In this document: positions 8,082 through 15,076 of the stretch, piece after piece
How positions within the stretch are numbered: position 1 is the first letter of the stretch
Layout: each line of letters opens with the position of its first letter
Origin: Robiginitomaculum sp.
Lineage (GTDB): Bacteria > Pseudomonadota > Alphaproteobacteria > Caulobacterales > Maricaulaceae
Assembly: GCA_016765135.1 (NCBI GenBank)
Contig: JAESQN010000018.1
Coordinates: 1-43,770, forward strand
Direction: 5' to 3'
Length of the DNA stretch: 43,770 nucleotides
Notes under the pieces: generated by a model
Told to the model about the DNA's origin: nothing
Seen by the model: only the letters and a program-made list of their open reading frames with translations
Databases searched by the model: none
Program-made: the position numbers and the translations under genes

Positions 8082-8563
8082 GCCGCGCTCTCGCAGAACA
8101 GAACGCAAAGCCGTTCACGTTCTAGCTTTGCCGCGTCCAGTGCTTCGGGTAGCAATTCATTAGGGACTTGGGATAGATACGCATTATCACTATCGGGGTA
8201 ATTGGCTTCTATTCCCCACAGGCTCGCGGCGTGGTCAGTGAGTTCGGTTTCGCCAATGCTGACAGATAGGATTATCCCGCAATAAAACCATTCGTCATTC
8301 TTCCATGCCGCCATGACGGACTCGGCCTTGGCTTGCTGTTCTTCAAACCGTTTGCGCCATCCGTTCCCTACGCCAATGAACCCTGCCGCGTTCGGGTCAA
8401 GGCTCGGCCAAAACCCACAATCGCGCTCGTCTGGTTTATCAACCGTATCATCATGGGCAATTCTTGCCGTGACTGTATATTCGCCAACGTCTACGCTGAT
8501 ACTATCTCCAAGGCAGACATAGGGTAAAAACTGCTCGCTAAATTCTGGTTCCCGCGCTCCCAT
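8078..8563 (-). CDS. Hypothetical protein linked to ardA
   Basis: 161 residues, soluble and acidic, with a beta-rich first half (VCLGDSISVDVGEYTVTARI at about 16-35) and a Trp-rich centre (FWPSLDP, WFYCGIILSVSIG). The C-terminus is helical with NELLPEALDAAKLERERL. The start ATG is 1 base past the ardA stop and its own stop overlaps the next start, so it is firmly inside the operon. Proteins of this kind are seen on plasmids and ICEs of Alphaproteobacteria beside ardA, but I know no function. Confidence 0.65.
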   Translation of the reverse strand: MGAREPEFSEQFLPYVCLGDSISVDVGEYTVTARIAHDDTVDKPDERDCGFWPSLDPNAAGFIGVGNGWRKRFEEQQAKAESVMAAWKNDEWFYCGIILSVSIGETELTDHAASLWGIEANYPDSDNAYLSQVPNELLPEALDAAKLERERLCVLFCESAA

Positions 8564-8564
8564 G

Positions 8565-9146
8565 TCAGTTATTCCAGAAAACGTGAATTTCTTTATAGCC
8601 TGTCTCTATAGAGAAAACGTCACCGCTCATTTCCATGTCACGCGCCATAGATTTATAGTCGATATAGTATTTCAGGCTATCGGGGATTTGGGTGGTGGAT
8701 TCGGTTAGCTCCTGCGCGAAATCCGCTAGGCTTTCATACTCGCCGTTGTATCGCTCAAGCGCCGACTCTGCGTCCTCTATATCGCCGCCGTAGTTTTCCA
8801 ATAACTTGCCGCCAAAGTCAGGGCAGTCTCCTAAAAACTCGGCAATCTCAACCACACGGGCAAAGCTGTCATTTTCATCAATGGTTACGCCTTGAAAATT
8901 CTCATAATCGTGAATTGACCATTCCTCTACCAGAGGAATTTGTGAGGATTTGAGCATGGCTTGCACCGCCTCCCAAATGCTGTCCTCATCCTCAACGTCT
9001 ATCCAACAGCCGTGTAATTGCCCGTCATTATATGCGGCAAGACAAGCCACATAGATTCGGGGTGTGTCGGGTTCTGGTCGGTAGCGTGGGGCAAGCTTTG
9101 CTTGGCTCTCGGTATGGTTCAATGTTCCAGTTCTGGCTTCTGTCAT
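8565..9146 (-). CDS. ardA: Antirestriction protein ArdA
   Basis: 193 residues. After an N-terminal extension of about 28 residues come the ArdA hallmarks: PRIYVACLAAYNDGQLHGCW (about 29-48), an EEWSIHDYENF box (about 75-85), an acidic helix with ALERYNGEYESLADFAQEL (about 131-149), and YIDYKSMARDME near the end. ArdA proteins are acidic DNA mimics that bind type I restriction enzymes in the cytoplasm and protect incoming mobile DNA during conjugation. RBS AGAGGAAA before the ATG. It is the first gene of a four-gene minus-strand operon ending in parB. The N-terminal extension is longer than in classical ArdA. Confidence 0.88.
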   Translation of the reverse strand: MTEARTGTLNHTESQAKLAPRYRPEPDTPRIYVACLAAYNDGQLHGCWIDVEDEDSIWEAVQAMLKSSQIPLVEEWSIHDYENFQGVTIDENDSFARVVEIAEFLGDCPDFGGKLLENYGGDIEDAESALERYNGEYESLADFAQELTESTTQIPDSLKYYIDYKSMARDMEMSGDVFSIETGYKEIHVFWNN

Positions 9147-9191
9147 AGCGGCAGTTTCCTCTTTTTTCCCGCACCAGCCTCCGCCGGAAGG

Positions 9192-9347
9192 GCGGGGGTG
9201 GGCGGTAAAGAGGCCCTCTTAGCCGGGCGCACAAGGGTGCGGGGCAAGGGTTTTGGTAGGAAAACTACAACGAATTATAGGGATGTAGAGCCAAAGCCCT
9301 TGCCCCGTGACCGCGCCCTGCTATCAGGGCCGCCCGCCCATCCCCGC
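9192..9347. repeat. Nested GC-rich inverted repeats upstream of ardA
   Basis: Inner arms 9240-9256 (GGGGCAAGGGTTTTGG) and 9291-9307 are reverse complements with one mismatch. Outer arms 9192-9205 (GCGGGGGTGGGCGG) and 9334-9347 are also reverse complements with one mismatch. The pieces between also pair loosely (CCCTCTTAGC against GCTATCAGGG). The whole lies in the roughly 300-bp region between ardA and the defence island, and could be a replication, transfer or regulatory structure of the element. Confidence 0.7.
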
Positions 9348-9366
9348 ATTTTCGAAGGAGGCGCTA

Positions 9367-9402
9367 ATGATTGAAAACAATGAGACATTGCAATCGCATT
9401 GA
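9367..9402 (+). pseudogene. Eleven-codon ORF behind a perfect ribosome binding site
   Basis: AAGGAGG (9355-9361) stands 5 bases before ATG 9367, but the frame (MIENNETLQSH) stops after 11 codons, exactly where the sequence turns AT-rich and the defence genes begin. I read it as the start of a mobile-element gene cut by insertion of the defence island. It could instead be a leader peptide for the helicase gene that starts 44 bases later. Confidence 0.35.
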
Positions 9403-9446
9403 ATCTCAATATACATAATACCGTAGAATGTAAGAGTGGGGGGAAT

Positions 9447-11066
9447 ATGAATTTAACAAATGCGCTCCGTAAAACGGGGTCGGCGACTCTAGCCAAGCTT
9501 GTTGGTGAAATGACACTAACCGCAATAAATCAAATCCTTAGAAAAGAAATAACAGAAGGTTCTATGGTGGAAATTCTTGTAGAAAGATTAGGTTCACAAA
9601 TTCTTTCTACTTCTGAAATTAGAAAATCTATATTGGAAATATTACCTGATAAAGATTTAGAGTTTGTACACTTTGGAACAAAAGAGGGGTGTGATGTTAC
9701 TGCCCTTCGAGGGAAAAATATTGCTTGGGGACGGGAGCAAGTAAAAGCTAGAAGGCTTATTGAAATTTTGGAGTTAGACGAAAAATACCTGCCTTCTAAA
9801 AATGAAGAATTTTCGAATGCCGTTGTAATCTCACCTAATCTCCACTTATTCGACTATCAGAGAAAAATTAAATCCAAGGCAGTTAATATCCTTGCTCCGA
9901 ACAGAGCTAGATTGCTAATGCACATGCCAACTGGCGCAGGGAAGACACGGACTACAGCAGAGACACTAGTGGACTTGTGGCGGCAGAATGCAGATCCTAA
10001 TGGCCTAATAGTCTGGCTGGCTCATTCAGAAGAATTGTGTCAACAAGGAGCAGAGACTCTTGAAAAAGTATGGCATGAGAGAGGTGATATGCCACTAAAT
10101 TTCTACAGAATGTGGTCTAACTTACCAAACCCTGACATTATTGAAGGGCCGGGAGTTGTCGTAGCTAGTTTACAAAGAATATATGCTTTATGGAAAAGTA
10201 AAAATAAAGAAAATAGAGAAATAATAAAGAATATAAGAAACCAATGTTTACTTATTGTAGTAGATGAAGCCCATAAGGCGGTTGCACCAACTTATCAGGA
10301 TGCGATTGAAGCTCTGCGTAACATTCAAATCACACGAATTTTGGGTTTGACGGCAACACCAGGGAGAGGAGTTGACGTTGATGAAAACAAAAAACTTATT
10401 GAGTTTTTTAATAATACAAAAATTACTCTTCAAAACAATGATGGCACGAATTTAGGTGACCCCATTGGATATTTGCAAAAACACAAATATTTAGCAAAAA
10501 TCAAACGTAAGGCAGTGCCGACTAACATTGATATTGACTTGACTCCTAAAGAAAAAGCGCATTTTGAGCGCTTCTTTGATTTGCCCGTTTCAGCAATCAA
10601 ACGCTTAGGAGAGGACACCGAAAGAAATGCTCTGATTATTGTTGAACTTGCCAAACAGTTTGAAGCAGGGCGAACCATTATATTATTTGCTTGTTCTGTA
10701 AATCATTCTCGTATGCTTACGGATCTGTGCCGACTACGAGGTATCGAAGCACGATCTATTGACGGAATGACAGCTAAGGAAGATCGTAAGCAGTGGATAG
10801 ATGACTTCAAGCAAGGAAAGTACAAGGTTCTCATAAATTATGGAGTATTAACTACGGGATTTGATGCTCCAAATACGGATACAGTAATGATCACTAGACC
10901 AACAGGTTCTGTTGTTCTTTACTCACAAATGATTGGTAGAGGTATCCGGGGCCTGAAGATGGGAGGCAATGAAGAGTGTCTTTTAGTTGACCTAGAAGAC
11001 AACCTTAGGGATTATCCAAGTGAGTCGCAGGCTTTTAATTATTTCCAATGGCCCGAGGAGAGTTAA
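9447..11066 (+). CDS. SF2 (DEAD/DEAH, ResIII-type) helicase
   Basis: 539 residues from the ATG at 9447, which follows a GGGGGG ribosome binding site; a TTG 16 codons upstream is weaker. The N-terminal 140 residues are not recognised. The helicase core has all main motifs: PTGAGKT (about 161-167), DEAH (about 273-276), LTATPGR (about 301-307), a helicase C domain with VLTTGFDAPNTD (about 468-479), and motif VI QMIGRGIRG (about 497-505). It would translocate on DNA using ATP. It is the first gene of a tightly coupled trio with a GHKL ATPase (2-bp gap) and a PLD-like nuclease (1-bp overlap). Such SF2 helicase plus MORC-type gene pairs are described as restriction-type systems. AT-rich relative to the ardA-parB block. 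Confidence 0.85.
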   Translation: MNLTNALRKTGSATLAKLVGEMTLTAINQILRKEITEGSMVEILVERLGSQILSTSEIRKSILEILPDKDLEFVHFGTKEGCDVTALRGKNIAWGREQVKARRLIEILELDEKYLPSKNEEFSNAVVISPNLHLFDYQRKIKSKAVNILAPNRARLLMHMPTGAGKTRTTAETLVDLWRQNADPNGLIVWLAHSEELCQQGAETLEKVWHERGDMPLNFYRMWSNLPNPDIIEGPGVVVASLQRIYALWKSKNKENREIIKNIRNQCLLIVVDEAHKAVAPTYQDAIEALRNIQITRILGLTATPGRGVDVDENKKLIEFFNNTKITLQNNDGTNLGDPIGYLQKHKYLAKIKRKAVPTNIDIDLTPKEKAHFERFFDLPVSAIKRLGEDTERNALIIVELAKQFEAGRTIILFACSVNHSRMLTDLCRLRGIEARSIDGMTAKEDRKQWIDDFKQGKYKVLINYGVLTTGFDAPNTDTVMITRPTGSVVLYSQMIGRGIRGLKMGGNEECLLVDLEDNLRDYPSESQAFNYFQWPEES

Positions 11067-11068
11067 TC

Positions 11069-12814
11069 ATGGAACAAACACAGCATTATATTTTTCCTGC
11101 TAAAACAGGCTTAAGCTCTTTCAGAGATTCAGGATATAGGGATACGTCTATGGCTGTCGCTGAACTAATCGACAATTCCATTCAAGCTAAGGCCGAGACA
11201 ATACGCTTACTAGCATTTGAGAAAATTGAGCAAGGCCGCGTAAATAAACAATCATCATTGTATAAAATAGCTGTCTTTGACGATGGAGAAGGAATGCCAA
11301 AAAGTGTTCTAGAGCTCTGCTTAGGGTTTGCTCAAGGGACAAGATTAAACAAACGTGATGGAATTGGTAGGTTCGGTGTTGGTTTGCCATTAGCGTCAAT
11401 TAGCCAGTGCAAGCGTGTTACCGTATACTCTTGGCAAGATGGCAATCGCCCCTTAATGACTTACATGGATATAGATGAAGTATTAGAACAAGATCAGAAC
11501 TTCACCAATGGAACGATTGAGAAAGATATCCCAAAACAGTACACTGATGCATTAGGAAATTTGATAGGAAAATCTGGAACTTTGGTTGTTTGGGATAAAT
11601 GTGACAGAGTAAATATTAAGAAAACCCAAACGCTCTTGAGGCACATGCAAACAGGGTTCTGCCGCATATATAGGCATTTACTTGATGATAATGACTCATA
11701 TGGAATTAAGAGAGATATAAAACTATTAAAAATTAATGATGAGGAAACAGTAGAGTTTTCCCTTACAGCCAACGACCCCCTTTACTTGCTTACACCTAAT
11801 AATTTGCCTGGCTTTGAAAGTAAGGCAACGAATGAAAGTTATCAAAAAATAATAAAAGAAAAAATTGAATATGCGCCAGGAGTTTTTTCAGAGATTGAAA
11901 TTCACGCTAGCTATATTAAAACAAATCCAGGTAGGTGGAAGAATGGTTCCGAGCAAGCCAAACATTATAAAAGGAATACAGGTATATCATTTGTACGAGC
12001 CGAAAGAGAAATAGACTTTGGGTGCTTTGGTTATTATAATCCCACGGAATTAACTGAACGGTACTGGGGCATAGAAGTTAGGTTTATGCCTGATTTGGAT
12101 GAATTCTTTGGAGTAACAAATAACAAACAAGCTGTACGCGGAATAAACTATCTCGATAAAGAAGAGTTAGAAGATTATGATGATGAATACATTGAAAATG
12201 ATTTACATTTAAAATTTCGTAATAAGCTTAGTCAGTACATAAAAAACTTACATGACCAACTAAAAAAAGAAGTCAACAATAGGGCAACGGCTCCATATGA
12301 TCCTGATCGTGATGTAAATGCTCCGTCACTTCCTGCTGCCGAAGAAGCAGAGTCTGCATCTGAAAGTCTCCAAAATGACAACACGCCTACCGGAACGCAA
12401 AGAAGTGCTAAGAAAAAAACTGAACAAGAAAAAGAAGACGAAATAAGAAGTGTAATCAAGGCTGCAAATCCGAATTTAAGTGATGAAGAAGTTCTTATTG
12501 CAGTCAAAGCGTTTAAAAAATTGAAATTAGCAATTTCTTTTGAAGGCTGGTATGGCGAACAATTTTTAACCGTTAAAGGCGTTGGTCAAACTTGTACCGC
12601 AATCATCAATAAGCAACACCCGTTCTACACCGATTTATACCAAGGTATTTGCGGTGGAGAGAACACACCTGTTGCCCAAGCCATGAATCTTTTATTGATG
12701 GCGTATGCTAGAGCAGAAGATGAATTATATAATGAAAAAGATACGCTTGAAAAATTTAGAAGCAAATGGGGCGCTCATGTGAGAACATTTTTAAATGACC
12801 TGAAAACCCATTGA
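11069..12814 (+). CDS. GHKL (MORC/paraMORC-like) ATPase
   Basis: 581 residues from the ATG at 11069, preceded by GAGGAG inside the helicase gene; an in-frame ATG at 11048 would overlap the helicase end. Bergerat ATP-binding fold: N box AVAELIDNSIQA (about 29-40), G1 box DDGEGMP (71-77), G2 box GIGRFGVGL (98-106), and SGTLVVWDK (about 168). A transducer-like middle is followed by a charged linker (about 410-460) and a C-terminal helical domain with HPFYTDLYQ and LLLMAYARAEDELY. MutL/Hsp90-like ATPases of this kind clamp or remodel DNA complexes. The C-terminal domain resembles that of the other GHKL protein at 15077-16759. Confidence 0.82.
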   Translation: MEQTQHYIFPAKTGLSSFRDSGYRDTSMAVAELIDNSIQAKAETIRLLAFEKIEQGRVNKQSSLYKIAVFDDGEGMPKSVLELCLGFAQGTRLNKRDGIGRFGVGLPLASISQCKRVTVYSWQDGNRPLMTYMDIDEVLEQDQNFTNGTIEKDIPKQYTDALGNLIGKSGTLVVWDKCDRVNIKKTQTLLRHMQTGFCRIYRHLLDDNDSYGIKRDIKLLKINDEETVEFSLTANDPLYLLTPNNLPGFESKATNESYQKIIKEKIEYAPGVFSEIEIHASYIKTNPGRWKNGSEQAKHYKRNTGISFVRAEREIDFGCFGYYNPTELTERYWGIEVRFMPDLDEFFGVTNNKQAVRGINYLDKEELEDYDDEYIENDLHLKFRNKLSQYIKNLHDQLKKEVNNRATAPYDPDRDVNAPSLPAAEEAESASESLQNDNTPTGTQRSAKKKTEQEKEDEIRSVIKAANPNLSDEEVLIAVKAFKKLKLAISFEGWYGEQFLTVKGVGQTCTAIINKQHPFYTDLYQGICGGENTPVAQAMNLLLMAYARAEDELYNEKDTLEKFRSKWGAHVRTFLNDLKTH

Positions 12815-13728
12815 TGTTACTTAACTCTTTAGAATTCAAAACGAAACTGAGTGATGCAATCACTTGCTCAAAAAATGACGTGTCAGTATTCTCTGCCTTT
12901 ACTAAAGAGCCAGCGCTTATCTGGATGCTTAATTTAGCTAGACATGACAATTATTCCATTGTCTCCCGATGGCACAAACATGATCTTGTGTGTAATGCTT
13001 CTGATTTATCATGCTATGAAATATGTAAAGAACGAGGCATCCCTTTTGGCATATCTTTGGATTTGCATGGGAAAGTGTATTCTGTAGATGGCCATATTTT
13101 TGTTAGTTCAGCTAACCTGACATCAAGAGGTATGGCTCTGAACTCTAGACATAATATAGAGTTTGGTGTTGGCTTTGAAGCTAGTATTGCTGACCAAGCG
13201 AAAATCAGTAACTTAAAGAATGATGTGCTTTGGCTGAATGACGAAATATTTGAACAAATGAAATCTGAGTTGGCGGCAGCAAACGATGATACGATAATTC
13301 ACCAACAACAGTGGTCTGATAAGATCACACAATTGGTATCGCAATCCGTACAGCAATTATGGGCGCACGAATTGTTATTCTCAACACCAGAGAGCTTGTT
13401 ACGCTTAGATTTTGACGATGCCGCGCACGTTCATGATTTTGAATTGCTGGGTCTTAACATTGACTATTTAACTCCAAAGGAATTAAAAAATAAATTTGGC
13501 TCGACACGCTTGTGCAAATGGTTGAGGGAAATTCTTCGAACGAATGAAACCGTTAGTTTTGGAAAATTGACAGCGGAACTACATTCGGCAATTATTGATG
13601 ACCCAACGCCATACCGACGCGACGTTAAAGGCTTCATCGCCGTCCTATACTCATGGGCAAAATTTATGGATGACGACTTTGAAGTTTCTAGGCCAAGACA
13701 TTCTGAAATTATGTCTCTTAGAGAATAG
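12814..13728 (+). CDS. Phospholipase D-like nuclease domain protein
   Basis: 304 residues. The ATG overlaps the TGA of the GHKL gene (TGATG), so translation is coupled; a TTG one codon upstream is also possible. A single HKD-like motif is visible, LDLHGKVYSVDGHIFVSSAN (about 82-101), with His85, Lys87, Asp92 and the SSAN segment. PLD nucleases with one HKD motif work as dimers. The C-terminal half (about 150-304) is alpha-helical and not recognised. It is the likely DNA-cutting subunit of the helicase-GHKL-PLD trio. It ends 2 bp from the convergent YwbE-AlbA_2 gene. Confidence 0.72.
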   Translation: MLLNSLEFKTKLSDAITCSKNDVSVFSAFTKEPALIWMLNLARHDNYSIVSRWHKHDLVCNASDLSCYEICKERGIPFGISLDLHGKVYSVDGHIFVSSANLTSRGMALNSRHNIEFGVGFEASIADQAKISNLKNDVLWLNDEIFEQMKSELAAANDDTIIHQQQWSDKITQLVSQSVQQLWAHELLFSTPESLLRLDFDDAAHVHDFELLGLNIDYLTPKELKNKFGSTRLCKWLREILRTNETVSFGKLTAELHSAIIDDPTPYRRDVKGFIAVLYSWAKFMDDDFEVSRPRHSEIMSLRE

Positions 13729-13730
13729 CA

Positions 13731-14534
13731 TCAATTAAAACGGGATTCGCAATAATCTACTATTTCTTCTCCCATAATTTCTCTGGTTGAGGCATCTGTA
13801 CGGATATAAAAGTAGTCCTTGCCCTGTAATTTCAAAAATACTTTTTTATCTGATTTTGCAACCACAATGCCACAAACTATGAGACCATCAATCGTTTCAA
13901 ATTTGATAGTAAAATATTTATTAATTTGATTGAAGAGACTTGAAGGTAGATAATCTTTGATCAAATCTACAATCATCCTGCGATAACCGTCTATACTGCC
14001 GTCCCTTAATGATGAGTATTCCAGCCCAATCCCGATTGTTTCATCAATTTTCTTTTCTTTATCTTCCTTCACTCCAATGACTAGCGTCCCGCCATCAGAA
14101 TTTAAAAAACCTGCCAATGTTTTGGCAATAATTATTTTTGATGTGTTCTTACCATAAGCCCGAAGTTCTTTCGATTGAGGTCTATGGTTTTCAATGTCCT
14201 CTTTTGTATATTTTGAACTCCATAAAACATCTGATTTAAACTCGACATTATGAGATTTTCCAGAAGCTATGGTGCCTTTCAAGCTGCCACGAGGCTTTAT
14301 TTCTTTGACCTTGATTGCAGGTTCGGTTGTTGGGCCTCCAAGGATATTTTTTACGCGGCCTTGTTCACCAGTCACAAGCTTAACTAATACGCCATGCGGA
14401 TGATTTTGATTTTTAGTGAGAACTTCACTAACTTGGCCTTGAACTCGCAGTAGCCTAGTGCGGTCAGATTGAGGGTTGATTTCAACCAACATCCCAGCTT
14501 TGATATTACCAACAATTTTATTACCTGGGGTCAT
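13731..14534 (-). CDS. YwbE-AlbA_2 (Schlafen-type) fusion protein
   Basis: 267 residues in two parts. Residues about 5-66 match the small YwbE family (DUF2196): GNIKAGMLVEI, QVSEVLT, then HPHGVLVKLVTGEQGRVKNI. Residues about 95-260 match the AlbA_2/Schlafen DNA-binding-like ATPase domain: VEFKSDVLWS, a helix IIAKTLAGFLNSDGGTLVIGV, then a late FYIRTDASTREI. YwbE domains are of unknown function; AlbA_2 domains are found in transcription regulators and defence proteins. The gene is cotranscribed, or at least collinear, with the downstream-facing ssp genes (57-bp gap to the GIY-YIG gene). The fusion makes it a candidate sensor or nucleic-acid-binding effector. Confidence 0.72.
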   Translation of the reverse strand: MTPGNKIVGNIKAGMLVEINPQSDRTRLLRVQGQVSEVLTKNQNHPHGVLVKLVTGEQGRVKNILGGPTTEPAIKVKEIKPRGSLKGTIASGKSHNVEFKSDVLWSSKYTKEDIENHRPQSKELRAYGKNTSKIIIAKTLAGFLNSDGGTLVIGVKEDKEKKIDETIGIGLEYSSLRDGSIDGYRRMIVDLIKDYLPSSLFNQINKYFTIKFETIDGLIVCGIVVAKSDKKVFLKLQGKDYFYIRTDASTREIMGEEIVDYCESRFN

Positions 14535-14591
14535 AGTTCAGTCCGTTTATGAGTAGTGTGTAAAGTGCATTGATTAAGCACAACTAGCTAC

Positions 14592-15071
14592 TTATGAAAA
14601 TTCATCATTAACTTTGGAAAGTATTATAATAAATTCATCTGATATCCTTGTACTTTCTTGAACAACCAAACTAGTTGCGCAATAACCATTTGAAGTTACG
14701 CGAGAAATTGGAGTATATGGCATTTTATTTTCAGCTAAAAAATTCATAATTCGCATTTGCACAAGAAATTCTACGGCCCTCCTATATTCATTTGAAGTTT
14801 GCCAAAACCCCCTATACTCTGAAAGCCCACTTCCATGGAATACAATTCCTGATAAATTAACATGACCATAATTAAATACCTCACAAACTCTTTTCCGAAA
14901 AGTGCTTGAGTTAGTCAATGAGATGTGTTGTGCCGCACGCCCCATTAGGCCATTATGAGAAAAAGTTTCTCCAATATACAGGGCATTAAACTCTTGTATC
15001 AACCCCATGTATATAAAAGGGCGGCGTGTAGCGGCATAGTCTGATGAAACAGTAATTTTTGCTACATGCAT
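14592..15071 (-). CDS. GIY-YIG-like nuclease
   Basis: 159 residues from the ATG at 15069-15071. The segment FIYMGLIQEFNALYIGET (about 19-36) fits the paired beta strands of the GIY-YIG fold (here xYM-...-YIG), followed by GLMGRAAQHI with the usual Arg (about 41-50) and, later, a helix with a conserved Glu (RRAVEFLVQMRI, about 97-108). The first half-motif is Y-M-G-L rather than G-I-Y, so the call is by pattern and not certain. It lies 5 bp downstream of the minus-strand GHKL gene and is probably part of the same transcript as sspBCD. A nuclease here could be the restriction partner of the phosphorothioation genes. Confidence 0.55.
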   Translation of the reverse strand: MHVAKITVSSDYAATRRPFIYMGLIQEFNALYIGETFSHNGLMGRAAQHISLTNSSTFRKRVCEVFNYGHVNLSGIVFHGSGLSEYRGFWQTSNEYRRAVEFLVQMRIMNFLAENKMPYTPISRVTSNGYCATSLVVQESTRISDEFIIILSKVNDEFS

Positions 15072-15076
15072 CAATA

